A stretch of DNA of 64,000 nucleotides from Scytalidium lignicola (GCA_002812745.2 NCSJ02000082.1:81160-145159); one strand, 5' to 3'; counted from the stretch's first letter, positions 49,544 through 60,780 are shown. Notes: generated by a model from the sequence alone, not told the origin. Numbers and translations: made by a program.

Positions 49544-49959
49544 GATTTTACTACCATAACAAGTTTTAACGACTAGAATAATACCCATACTTCTTAACTG
49601 CAGTAAGATCCGTTCATTGTGGCTTTCTTTAATAGAAATAAAGAATGGAGCTATTAGTAAGGCGAGTGGTGCCTTCTATAGTTTATCGTAGCTCATCTCT
49701 ACATACAGTATGAATGGTAGAATATTTTCCTGTGGTGAATAAAGGAGAAAGAGTTCATGTGCGTTTTTTTTAAGTAGTGTACCAAGAAACTACAACTGTC
49801 TATTAGCCATAATACTACACAAAAACGCCAGTTATCTTTCCAGTTCACCCTGGTAATATTGCACAGCTAATGCTAAAGTGCCATCAAACTCCATTCCTCT
49901 GTCTACCCGACTATTATACCGCTAGAGATATCTATTCTCACACTAAAAGATCAGGCTAT
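49544..49959. other. AT-rich intergenic DNA, no gene seen
   Basis: Nothing recognisable; 3' flank of the methionyl-tRNA synthetase fragment on the minus strand. Confidence 0.5.
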
Positions 49960-50831
49960 TCACTGACTATCTTTTATTGTTGAAGCCTCCTTCTTTCGTC
50001 GCTTCTCTTCTTCCTTTGCCTTCTTAGCAGCTTTCTTCGCTGCAGCCTTCTCAGCCTTGAGGCGCTTTGCTCCCGCGCAGCACTTCCGCCACAAGCTTCT
50101 CGCCACTCCTGTTCCTTTACCGCCGGGATCGTGGAGAATAGCGGTTGCGGTTGGCCAAGTGCTTGACCTTCTACCAACATATTTGTCGCCCAGGTGTCAG
50201 GAATATGTGGCACCGTCTCCACTCCAAGCTGCTCGAAGATGGATTCGGAAGTTTTGGGCATATACGGAGAAAGGAGGCTTGCAAGCAGATGTAGATGATT
50301 CAGAGCTGTGCCAATAATGTTTGCACAATGCTCAGGCTGCTCAGTGAAGAGACGATTATCAAGTTTGTTATCTTGTAAGAACTTGTTGCCAAGGGTTGAG
50401 AGCTGGAGAACGGTTGAGAGTCCAACACGTAGCTTCATGGCTTCAAGCTGGGTGATGTATGTTGTAAGCAGGGAATTGACCTCTGTCCGGTGCTCTTCCA
50501 AGACCGTGTAGTGAGGTACAATACCTCCCATCTTTGCATGACAGAACTTGATCACTCGGTTCACCAAATTTCCAATGTTCTTGAGTAGATCGTTGTTATT
50601 GGCGCTGAGAAGCTCATCCCACTTGAACTCGGTATCGGTACCGCTTTCCGGGCGCCTAGATAGAAGATAATATCGCCAGATATCCGCATCAAGACCTGTA
50701 TCTCTGACACTATCACCAAAGACACCAACTCCTCTCGATTTGCTAAACTTGCCGCCTTCATAGCTAAGGTACTCGGTTGCAGAGATGTGCCGAACTTTCG
50801 TCCAATTGCCACGAGTTCCGAGTTCCAGCAT
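49960..50831 (-). pseudogene. Cytosolic methionyl-tRNA synthetase, 3' fragment
   Basis: The minus strand encodes the C-terminal part of a eukaryotic-type MetRS: LGTRGNWTKVRHISATEYL, the KMSKS-loop motif as KFSKS (50750-50736), VWRYYLLSRRPE-like sequence, the anticodon-binding helices (NNNDLLKNIGNLVNRVIKF) and a Lys/Ala-rich tail. The catalytic half with the HIGH motif is missing; homology ends at about 50825 inside a 22-bp inverted repeat. A one-base deletion in an A run near 50066 moves the tail out of frame; the family-like tail KRLKAEKAAAKKAAKK reads in another frame to a stop at 49960. This cannot charge tRNA and is a duplicated, broken piece of an essential gene whose full copy should be elsewhere. 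Confidence 0.85.
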
Positions 50832-50855
50832 CTGAACTCGGAACTCGTGGCAATT
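50804..50855. repeat. 22-bp perfect inverted repeat at the MetRS breakpoint
   Basis: Arms 50804-50825 and 50834-50855 are exact reverse complements with an 8-base spacer (CAGCATCT). The left arm is MetRS coding sequence and the right arm is an inverted copy of it. This is the mark of a fold-back event where the gene fragment ends. Confidence 0.9.
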
Positions 50856-51569
50856 AGAGTCAGAGGCTCTATATACTGATGGAGGACGTAAGTACAGATA
50901 CTACTGGTGAATAGGAGCGACCAGGTAGTGAGACTATTTGAGTCGATCATTTGGGCAACACTCAATTGTAGTAAGATTTATCATTATATATCTCTAAGGC
51001 ACATCGGACTAACTACCAGTATTGATGGATAAAGGGGTCTAAGCACCAATGCAAAGCATATAAGGAACGTCTGTTCCCACTCTGCTCACTTCAAGCCTTT
51101 CACACTTTACCACAACGGCTTTTTCGCCCACCCACCATTCCCTCTAGTAGATAGACACTCTCTGTATTAGTTAGTTACAGCGCCTCATACAGTCCGCTGT
51201 GGTCACCCACATAGTGGGGTCCTAGGACGGTCACAGGCTCCTTAGTTAAGCTCGTAGTTAGGAGGTTCCTTGAGCTTTTTCTAGTGCTAGGCATCGATTG
51301 CTCCTACTTAGGGCATCGATAGCTCTGAGAGCACGTAGAAGGAGCCTGGTTCCCGCAAATACAAGATCATGAAAAAGCTCCCTGTGTAAAGTATGAAAGC
51401 CGAAGTGCGGTGCTTAGAAGGCCTGTAAATATATAAATGAAGTAGCAATGAGTGAAGTACTGAGTACATTAAGCAACTGGGCGTAAAGTGTAGACATGTT
51501 TGGCGCTGACTATTGAGAAGATATTTGCATATTTAAATATCATCCGGCATGCTATTTAGCTGCGGTCTA
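50856..51569. other. Intergenic DNA, no gene seen
   Basis: Not coding by any feature I recognise. A GC-richer patch at 51180-51370 holds short imperfect repeats (ATCGAT with AGCTC and GGAGCC words) and could be an old repeat. Confidence 0.45.
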
Positions 51570-52102
51570 TCCCCTCAGGCCCCAGGGGCCACTTTGAGGC
51601 TGTTGAACAGGCTACGGCTACTGTTATCATTGGTACGTACGCGAACAGTATGAATTTCAACTATCAAAAACAACTAGCTAATAACAGCTACAGCTGGGGA
51701 AATACACCCATATCATATACGCACCTGTAAACGTACGTTTCATATGAAAATGTCTCACAGGTATGATAATTGCCCCGACTCCGACTCTATGACTTCATAT
51801 GGCTTTTGCCATGGCTTGTCACGTGAGTGTATCAAATACCTGAGGCTACAACAGAGGCCACTGTTAGCGCCATGTTTAAGGCCACAATTCAAGAAGTACG
51901 GAACACCAACAAAAGATAATCACTTATTTAAACGTAATAACTTGTTATGTTGATTTAATTAAGGGAAATGATAATTTACTTGATATTGTATTATAATAGT
52001 TAATAGATTTCTTTTATCTAGATTTGTGGTTTCTGATAAATCATTATACTTGTATAGATATTTATGCCTGATTTTCTTTACGCGACCTGGGGCCCGAGGG
52101 GA
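51570..52102. mobile_element. Terminal-inverted-repeat element with TA target duplication
   Basis: A 533-bp unit starts TCCCCTCAGGCCCCAGG (51570-51586) and ends with its reverse complement with one mismatch (52086-52102). TA lies directly outside both ends (51568-51569 and 52103-52104), as in Tc1/mariner-type insertions. No transposase frame is present, so it is non-autonomous or a remnant. The interior is AT-rich. Confidence 0.65.
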
Positions 52103-52597
52103 TAAGAGAATCGGAGTGAAAGTTGAGTTATAAGGAAACTACTAGGATATTGAATACAGTTTGCACAATGCGAGCACATTGCAATTCTCCAATACCACAA
52201 AGGAGTCTCCTGTTACTCACAACCTTTGATGTGTAATATTTGATATAAGATACGTGTAAATCGCTCAATATAGAAAGTTTGGTTTCGTGGTAAGTAGCAA
52301 CTATCTCTTAACATTTTTAAGCTCACGTGCATACTAGAAAGCTAGATTGGCGAATGAAGAGTTATAGTACTTACTTGCATACCCTTTAGCCACAATCCCC
52401 TGTGAGATGAAGCTGTGAAACGCGTTGTTGCCTAAATCTGAGCTGTCAGCGCATAATACGGAAATGGGGCGTGCATGAGACTAACTTTGAGAAGTTAGAA
52501 GCTGGAGCATACTCATTCAAACGTCACATATTAGACTCAGTATATATCTAGCACGGTAGAATTGTATTTCAGCTTTGAATTATCATGCGTCAATATC
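52103..52597. other. Upstream region of the HET-domain gene
   Basis: No gene seen. Probable promoter of the gene starting at 52598. Confidence 0.45.
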
Positions 52598-55097
52598 ATG
52601 GACAAATTAGTACAGGCCCTCAAACATAATAATTTAAAACATCCTAATTTAGAGATAAGTTCAAACAATCTTTGTTCTAAATGTCAGGGCATCAAGCTGC
52701 ATGAACTTCTGCAAGATACGCATGAGCTGTGGACAAAGGACAGGCCAAGTTCGCAGAGCAAGCAGTGGCCAAAATGGCACACCGATATGAAGTCTCTGAA
52801 ATCTTCTTCGAAGTACTGTCATCTTTGTGAGTCGATACTTCAAGCTCTGGAATATGATCTGCAGACCTCAGTCGACGAGCTTGTGAAGTCTGGGGATATG
52901 CCTGAATCGAACCGAAGTGACTATGCTGGCGGTCTGCAGAAAATATCCAAATATGCGAAATATCTTTTTGATGTATCCTTATGTTATGATCCAGAAGTGC
53001 CAGGCCAGACTCCTCGGGCCTACTTCAACATCACTCTCAAGCCTGATCCACCACGATACTCATCTTGGGATCCAGGAGATGTGAAAGTTTCTTTTCGGAT
53101 AGTGGCAAGTCATGGTATGTCCATCCATCACATTTTGCTTATACTTGCTAGTGGCTGANTTTTTTTTTCTAGCAAGCATCGAAGCACAGGATATGCTAGC
53201 TTGTCAGATTGATGTAAACCCGGCTTCTGATCAGACGTTCTCGCAGATTGGTATGTGGCTCGATGCATGTACTAAAGATCACGAGAAATGCCCGAAGGGA
53301 AAGGATGATGCTCCGCTACCGACAAGGATCCTTGATGTTGGAGACTTGAGCTCCAAAATGGTTTATCTCCGAGAATTGGCTACAATGTCTGAAAAATCTG
53401 CGCCGTACATAGCACTCAGCCACTGTTGGGGAGTAGAACAGGCCACGGAAAAATTAACGAGAGACACAAAAAATCCAGTGGATCTTTCTCAGTCCTCTTC
53501 AGTTCTTGATGCTTACTGGGAAGTTAGGAAGGCGAGCCAAACTACAACTGAAACATTGGTAGAGAAATTACAAGGAGTTCCAATTGAAGCCCTGCCACAA
53601 ACTGCTCAGGATGCTATCATCATAGCGAGAAAGATAGGTATTTCTTATCTATGGATAGATTCACTTTGTATAATTCAAGATGATAAAGAAGACTGGTTAC
53701 GAGAGTCAGCTAGAATGGCTGATATCTATCTGAACGCCTTTCTAGTAGTTGGTGCATCCAATTCTTCTGCAGACTATGATGGTTTCCTACATGAAAGACC
53801 GGAGCCAGATATGGTCAAGTTCAATCACACGCTCTCGGATGGGACAAATACATATCTGGGATTACAGCTACTACCTCCAACATCGAGACGATGGGCGATG
53901 ATAAATTCGCCAGAGACTTCAAATATGGATCCACTAGGAGACGAACCTCTAACACACAGAGCTTGGTGCTTACAAGAGCGATACCTGGCTCGACGCATGG
54001 TTTTATATGGCTCAGCACAAGTATTTTGGGAATGTGCAGAATTACTCGCAGCTCAAGATGGAGATTCTGTGGTTCGTGCTGATGACTATCTCCAGGAACT
54101 TAAAGCCACGGCCTCGGTCAAACCAACAATTTTTGAGCCAAGGCCTGATGGAGATGATATGGTTAATTACCGTGCTTGGTATAAAATGGTTGAGAAATAT
54201 ATGTCATGCGCTATTACCCAGGGTACTGATCGCCTACCAGCCCTAGCAGGTTTGGCCTCTGCTGTTGCCAGCTCATCCCACGATGAGTATTTGGCAGGTA
54301 TTTGGCGCAATGGCATGATTGAGGGTTTGCTTTGGAGCAAGGCCGAATCTGGTAAAAGTTCACTAAAGAGACCAGATACTTACCGTGCCCCATCATGGTC
54401 TTGGGTGTCTGTAGAGGGAAAAGTGCAGTTCACAGTATACAACTTTTTCCAGCGATGCCTATGGAAAAGAGGAATCGCGGATTACGAGGCATTGGCAAAG
54501 TGTGTAGATTATGGAATAACTACAGATGGGGAAAATATCTACGGTGGAGTTAAAAGCGGTTATCTCCGTATTACCGCACCGCTCTTGCGAGTCTTCTGCA
54601 TGCAGGTTTCTCAGCCAAATCCTATTAGCGATATTATGGTACCATTTACCTCTCTTGCATGTGATAGGGTTTTCGGACTGTCTGTTGGTCCGAATGAAAT
54701 GTATCTTGAAGGCGGTTTCGATGTTGAGGAATACGACTCTAACAATATCTCGGTTCTTCTTTTGGCACGCCTACCGGATGGAGGAAATGGATTTGACCCT
54801 TTTATTGATATCCGTTTTGGGATCATAGTGAATCCAACAGATCAGGAAGGGGTATACAGAAGAGTTGGTATCATTGATGGTCCGGTTTTGGCTCGTAGAT
54901 ATCCACAAGAGCCAACGACGACTGAAATGGCTGCGATTGAGAGTCCGGACAAAGAGGTCGGAGGACGTTGGGTCTGTGAACTATTTGCCCCTGATCATAC
55001 CCTCTATGATGGAGATGATGGACCAGAAGAGATGCCATCAGATCCATTACCGAACTTCAGAAAAGAAGAGTATATGGCTACCGTTACACTTATCTAA
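52598..55097 (+). CDS. HET-domain (heterokaryon incompatibility) protein
   Basis: Exons 52598-53114 and 53173-55097 give 813 residues; the 58-nt intron (GTATGT to TTCTAG) has one N in its T run. I chose the ATG at 52598 because the reading upstream starts at a TTG. Residues 27-90 contain LCSKCQGIKL and KYCHLCESIL, paired CxxC motifs common at the N-terminus of fungal HET proteins. The HET domain (about 251-400) shows YIALSHCWG, LPQTAQDAIIIARKIGI, YLWIDSLCIIQDD and ADIYLNAFLVVGAS. The later YRAPSWSWVSVEG is also typical. HET proteins trigger cell death or growth arrest after non-self recognition in hyphal fusion. The frame is complete, with a natural stop. It is probably functional, though its partner or trigger is unknown and the C-terminal 400 residues match nothing I recognise. 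Confidence 0.9.
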
Positions 55098-55442
55098 GAA
55101 TTCTTCCAATCCTTGTGCTGTTTCTAAATATCTAAGTAAGCTAGTAATTAGCCTATCATCGCGGTATCCTCATAGTGTCTATGCTTTAGAGCATCAGTTC
55201 GGAGTTAGGGTTGCGTTCGGTCCCTAATATCCCTCAATGCGTTCGGCTAGAGGCTCGCCCCTAAATTATAATAAGAGATTATGAATCATCATCTATGCTT
55301 AGGCTATACTGCTTACATATTAACACGAATTTCCCACTTCTTATGACGTATACTGTATAGCTTAAATAGTATGAGTGAAGAGCCAAATATTTGTATACTT
55401 AGTTTATTTACATAACTAGAGTCCAAACCTCCTATATTCATC
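55098..55442. other. Intergenic DNA, no gene seen
   Basis: Short AT-rich spacer between the co-directional HET and dehydrogenase genes; the promoter of the latter is likely here. Confidence 0.5.
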
Positions 55443-56499
55443 ATGACGACCGTAGGAGGTATTCTGTATAACCAAATTTTCGTTACACCTCCATACCCAA
55501 ATCAAGACTTTACTGGCTTGACAGTGATTGTTACTGGAGCAAATACTGGTCTTGGACTGGAAGCTGCACGTCATTTTGTCCGTCTAAATGCTGAAAAGGT
55601 CATTCTCGCCGTCAGGACTGTCAAGAAAGGAGAAGAAGCCAAGAAATCTATTGAAAGTTCCGCAAATCGAAACGGTGTTGTTGAGGTCTGGGAGTTAGAT
55701 CTTTCTCGGTATGACTCTGTAAAGGAATTTGCCAATAAGTGCAACAAGAACTTGAAACGTCTTGATTGCGTGGTCGAGAATGCAGGAATCAGTGCCGCGG
55801 AATATAATACGCTTGAGGGGACTGAGAGTACCTTGACTGTGAATGTCTATAGCACATTTCTGCTAGGAATACTGTTATTACCGTTTCTTCGTAAGACGTC
55901 GGTCACCTTCAACACCCTGACTAGGTTAGTCATTATAGCATCGGAAGTTCATGGATTGGTGGCCCTTCCAGAACGCTTTGAACCTAATATCTTAGATGCA
56001 ATAAACGCAGAAAAATCTAGCAAAGATATGCTCCGTCGTTACATGGTGTCAAAACTTCTCGAAGTTCTTCTAGTCCGGGAACTCGCGGCTCAGGTTGGGA
56101 AGCCAGAGGACCAGGGAGTGATCATCAACAGTGTCAATCCAGGCTTTTGCGTCTCAGAGCTTACACGAAATCTGAGTTTCTTTGCAAGAATAATGCAAAA
56201 TTTAATTCAACTCATTCTAGCTCGGTCAGCAGAGATAGGGAGCCGCACACATGTCTATGCTGCTGCTGGCTCGGCTGAAACTCATGGACAATATATGGGC
56301 AACTGCGTTGTGGAACCGTAAGCAACTCTCCTACAATTTCATTTGCATCCTGATATACTGACTATCTCACTACCATAGTCCATCAGATTTTGTCCGAAGT
56401 GGAGAAGGTGCGGAGACACAGCAGCGTCTCTATATCGAGCTACTTGAGAAGCTTGAAGTCATTGAGCCTGGAATATCCAAGCTAATTAAAGCGAAATAA
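55443..56499 (+). CDS. Short-chain dehydrogenase/reductase
   Basis: Exons 55443-56317 and 56379-56499 (61-nt intron) give 331 residues. The NAD(P)-binding motif TGANTGLG is at 31-38, followed by VRTVKKGEEA, the WELDLSRYDSV acidic patch, ENAG (about 112-115), the catalytic serine in IIASEVHG (S167) and YMVSK with Y200 and K204. PGFCVSELTR then marks the substrate side. This is the retinol-dehydrogenase-12-like group common in fungal secondary metabolism and detoxification; an arginine after the glycine motif (AVRTVKKG) suggests NADP preference. Complete and likely active. It converges on the oxidoreductase relic at 56760 and lies about 8 kb from the UstYa-like gene. Substrate unknown. Confidence 0.92.
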
Positions 56500-56759
56500 T
56501 CTTTTAGGTTTAGATTAAATTAAACTTTTTTTTTTAAATCCCCACTTAAGATCTATTTATATTCTAAATAAGCCTCGGAAGGATAACATGTATTATGCTT
56601 AATTATATGTTCCGAAAGAATATACTTAGTCATGATAAGCTGACCGTTGTAATAGCTGTATTGTTAAAATACTAAATTAATACCTAATTAATAAGAAAAA
56701 GTATCGTGGGTTAGCCACTCTATCTTCACAATGCAAACTCCGTTTCCGTTTCTATCTCG

Positions 56760-57803
56760 TTATGCCTTCTTATAGTCCTCTCCACGAAGTAGCAAAGGAG
56801 CCTTTTCAATCATATAAGTTTTCCCTTTCAACATTGATACAAACCACTGTGGTACTCCCCAGCCGAAAATAACTCCAATACCTCGACTTCTACTAATTGG
56901 AACAACTTGCAGCTCACCGGTCCATTGTTTGTATGGTAATAGATGTTCTTTCAACGATGGTTTTGATTTCACCCAATAACATAGAAACGAACCTTTCTGT
57001 TCATTTTCGAGATCTTCTTGGACTTCTGGTGGAAGCTGAGTAAAAAGATCGACACGAATAGATTCACAACACGGACGGATGGCATTGTTGATATCTCTAA
57101 CACCACCTCCGGAGTAGGAACCAGCGCTACTGAAGACATAGACTCCTGACGTGTCTGGTACATCTAGACGAAGAGTCTGAGTAACTGTTTTGACAAATCC
57201 ACGTTCATTGAGCCACTCTTTGGGTAAGAACTCTGTATTTGGCTTATCGCCCACAGCAGAAATATAAATGTCCACTGTGCGTTCTGTGCCGTCTGAGAAC
57301 TTTAGTTGTATTTTCCCATTTACTTTGGTTGCAGAAGTTACTCGGAGCTCATGTACTGTCTCAACCCCAAGTTGCTTAAGGATGCCTTTAGCAGCTTGTC
57401 CTCTGCGTGGAGAAAGATTTGGGAGCAAGCGATCGCTACCAGAAAGAATTGTAACGTCCTTTGAAGTTCCGTATACGTCGCCAAGCTCACCAGCTGTTTC
57501 TGTTCCTGATGTACCACCTCCAGCAACAACAATAGACTCTGCTTTGAGAAGCTGCTCATGAATATCCGCGAAAGCTTTACGCGTAGCAGCATCTATTCCA
57601 TGTTGCCCGAAAAGCGGTGAAGATTGAGTAGTGCTAGTGCAGATTAAGAGGGAGTCGAATGAAACAGTAAACTTTCCATCTTCACTAGCCTCCTTATCCG
57701 AAGTTGCTTGGATAGTTATTTCTCTAGAAGCATAGTCCAGGAGAGTTGCAGCGCCTTGCACAAATTCAAACTGAGAGCTTTTGTATTCTTTGAAGCCATT
57801 CAC
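56760..57803 (-). pseudogene. FAD/NAD-dependent oxidoreductase (AIF/FSP1-like), 5'-truncated
   Basis: The minus strand has an open frame of 347 codons that starts only at a GTG inside the protein (NGFKEYKSSQFEFVQGAA). The second nucleotide-binding motif VVAGGGTSGTETAGEL, TVDIYISAVGDKPNT and the C-terminal VYVFSSAGSYSGGGV are all present, as in pyridine-nucleotide-disulphide oxidoreductases related to AIF and FSP1. The first 60-80 residues with the GxGxxG FAD motif are missing, and upstream frames contain stops. Without the FAD site it should not work, unless a distant first exon exists, which I could not find. Stop codon side is intact. Confidence 0.7.
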
Positions 57804-57969
57804 GATTAGAAGGAGCTGTTGAGATTTCTCTAAGCGATATCTTTGGTTTAAACTTCATATTTTTACTTGAGAATGTATGTCATCTCCCTTGCTCTTATAG
57901 AAAAGGGGGATTTGGACGCCTTAGGAAAGGACAGCTTACATTGTAGGATTGAGCTTGATCCAGACAGCC

Positions 57970-59123
57970 TCACAACCCTCTCCGCTCTACATCTCGGTCT
58001 TCTGTTGCAATGTCCTGCCCAATTTCGTCCAATCGAAACTCTACCAATTCAAAATCCTCGAATATTTGCTCAGTTGAGAATGATTGTCGTGCAGTTACAA
58101 AAGAGGCACCGTCGGTCGTAGACTCGTGATCTCGTCCTCATGTAGAAGCACGTACCATCGAGATATCGGCTCCGGAGAGGTTGACATAGACAAATCCACT
58201 ATCATCGAGCTCATTGAAATTTACTAGCGATGCAGATGTTCCATTATGCACTGGTGGTCCTTCTAATGTCGAGTAAGAAGGTGACCCTGTAGGTTGTGGT
58301 AACTCCATATCACCCAAGTCTCCATTATGGGCCATTGCTGAAAGGACAATTCCAACAGTCTCATCAGATAGCTCCTGCACTTCTACGTTACCTTCTGTGC
58401 CTTCTAGAGTTTCTGGACCTGTAACTGGGTCTAAGGCTCGATTGAATGCCGTTAATATCGTGTTCTGAAGTTGAGCAGGTAGGTTGGAAATTTGGGCTCT
58501 AACGGCCTCTAACGCATTCGCGCTCTGACTTGCTTGGTCCAACACATGTGCAATTCGCCGTGCTTGACTCGTAATCCCATCTTGAATTGTGTTCGCCACT
58601 GTCGTCGTTATACTGTTGTTTCATTCGCAGATGTGGCAGCATCCCGCAAATGGCGAATAGCCATGTTATATGCTCTGATTGTCGCGATAATACCTGGTTT
58701 CGTCTGCGTTAAAACAAATCTCCCGCCTTGCCACACCACAAACCCCGTACCAACTACTGCTCCTCCCATAGAGGTTGTGTAAAGCGCTAACGTGGCAGCT
58801 CGAGCTGTTGCAAGAGCGAGCTGAAGCCCAATGCTACCGAATCCCCCGGTGAGGAGAATGCCGATTATACTGATGACTATTGTGTCAACGGAACTGGGTC
58901 CGGTTCGGCTTGTAGAGGAGGCTTCTTCTCGTCAGGTATAGGTTGATGTGTAGATATCGATGTTATAGGGCTGGCACTCGTTTCTTTGGAGGGGTCAACG
59001 GTCGGATTGACTGCTATTAGCAGCCTCATCATACTTAGATGTGGAGTAATAAGGATCTGGATCATCTTCGCTCTCGTAGGATGGAGCCGAACTCCTCTGG
59101 TAGTGATTATAATCGTATGACAT
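57970..59123 (-). pseudogene. Membrane protein of unknown function, decayed across three frames
   Basis: On the minus strand, from an ATG at 59123 (MSYDYNHYQRSS, to a TGA at 58995), coding-like text continues in a second frame (PSKETSASPITSISTHQP), returns to the first (IVISIIGILLTGGFGSIGL, ALYTTSMGGAVVGTGFVVW: two likely membrane spans) and then passes to a third (IQDGITSQARRIAHVLDQAS to SGADISM, Thr/Glu-rich). A last block FSTEQIFEDFELVEFRLDEI ends at a TGA at 57970, possibly after a short intron beginning GTACGT. I recognise no family. The order suggests one gene with several frameshifts; some might be missed short introns or homopolymer errors. Confidence 0.4.
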
Positions 59124-59948
59124 CTCTTGTAAAAGCTTAATAGTTCATTCAATAAGAACAATTTGCACAAATCTTTTTGAAACAAAATGGCAGGAGAGAG
59201 TTACTCTGTCTTGTGGGTTGGAGCCTCACGCCTGTCAGTTGATTATATCCACTTACGCCGCCACTGTCCGCCATTGTCATCATGTCTTGCATAGCCCCAC
59301 GCAGTAGCAACATTTTCATGCAACAGGCTCCTGACGGGAAACATTGGTTTATTACCTGGTAGCTGAATCCACTCAACCATAATAGGATTTGTCAACCCGA
59401 AAACTGGGAGCTAAATACAAATTAAGAGAGTTTGATTTGGTGGGAGGCCGGTTTCAAATTCTGTTGTAGTAATTATAACAAATCATAGACCGACGTTGTC
59501 AAGATGTCGTGATAAATGAGACCTTGGACCTAGAAGTCGAAGGCTATCCATTGGCAATTGGTTAATGCTGTCATCAAATCAGGCTATCACTCGCACAGCA
59601 ATCGTGCCAAGATACCTCATGGAAAGCTCTGTCCAGCCCCCTATATACTGTAAAGTCAGCTAACATGATCGTTCGCAGAGGTGGGGCTATGCTGGAGTGT
59701 AGCTCTACAAGCCCGGCGCTATTATTGAGACCTAGGAATTTCTCATTGGCAGGAATCATTTATGTCCGACATCTACCACACTGGTTATATGTACTTCGTA
59801 CAGTAAGCCCCTCGCAAATAAGCCAAAATCCAGTAGCGAAATGCAACTTCTACTAGACCAATGATGTTTTATTTTGGTCGTGGTCCTGAGAATCAACTGT
59901 AGTTATTAGCTGGGCGGACCGTGGCGGAATAATACGGTAGCAAGCCAG
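59124..59948. other. Intergenic DNA with a possible small minus-strand frame
   Basis: A frame starting at an ATG at 59380 on the minus strand (MVEWIQLPGNKPMF) reads to about 59250 and could splice (GTAAGT) into a short tail. It has no recognisable feature and may belong to the decayed gene next to it. The rest shows nothing. Confidence 0.3.
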
Positions 59949-60125
59949 TATGGAGGTCGGGTAATATGTTACGGGATTTATGCCAAGGCGCTAATTATTT
60001 GGCGCCAGAAATGCCCTCTAGTTAAGGCGGCCGTCAGGCTATTAGTGCCCTATAATTATAGGGTACTTCAGGCATCTCACTCACTAAAAGGCCTGTAACA
60101 TCCAATGGCGCACGTGGGCAAGATA
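59949..60125. mobile_element. MITE-like element, copy B (3' end lost)
   Basis: Starts TATGGAGGTCGGGTAATATG, a diverged form of the left inverted repeat of the copies at 40206 and 62532, and continues with GCCAAGGCGCTAA, the internal CTATAATTATAGGG and CTTCAGGCATCTCACTCACT. The right inverted repeat is missing after about 60125. A truncated, older copy. Confidence 0.65.
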
Positions 60126-60195
60126 CATGGTGTTATCTAGATAAAACGTTGGTTCTCTTAGGAACGATGAGGCTATATGGAACACTAATGGCGTA

Positions 60196-60780
60196 TAAAC
60201 AGGGAAATCTGCACCCAGGCTTCGAATCAAATCAATATTTGCTGGAATTCTGCCCATGATACTCTTAATAACATAACTTCTACGGTACTCAATGAGACGT
60301 ACTCGTCTTTGAGCTCTGCTACCCCATCAGCGAGTTCTTGGACCTTCGATCCAGTGGCGCTAATTGCTGCGACACAAACCTCTTCCACGATTACCTCCAC
60401 CTCAACCTCACCGTCGACCACAACAAGCACACCTAACGAAACGTCATACGCTCCCCCTTCTACGCCTACCGGGCATTCATCTTCATCTCTCTCGGGTGGC
60501 GCGATCGGTGGCATAATAGTTGGAGTGGTAGCTGTTGTCGTGTTACTAGCCATGGGCATATTCCTCCTCAGGTGACGCAATAAGAAGAAGAATGCTCCTG
60601 CATATGGAAGAGCCCAGGCTGAAGCTTTTGGGAAACTCGAACCCCAGGAGCTACCTCTGAAGCAGGTCCCTGGAAAACTTTATTCGGATTATCAAGGTTC
60701 AGAACTAGACGGCAGCCAAGAAGATTCACTTCCTCAAGAACTCCCTGCACATGTACCGACTTTATCGGCACGGTACGCCT
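60196..60780 (+). pseudogene. Cell-surface single-span protein, cut by one stop codon
   Basis: The frame reads NREICTQASNQINICWNS, then a Ser/Thr-rich stretch (TSTSTSPSTTTSTPNETS), GGAIGGIIVGVVAVVVLLAM (one membrane span) and LLR, then a TGA at 60573-60575, followed without a frame change by RNKKKNAPAYGRAQAEAF and a cytosolic tail to a TGA at 60779. The basic stop-transfer sequence after the span is interrupted only by this codon, which fits CGA to TGA. The layout (mucin-like outside, GG-rich span, basic tail with LPAHVPTLSARYA) is typical of fungal kelch/WSC/Mid2-like surface proteins. The start is unclear; an upstream exon is likely lost. Confidence 0.5.
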
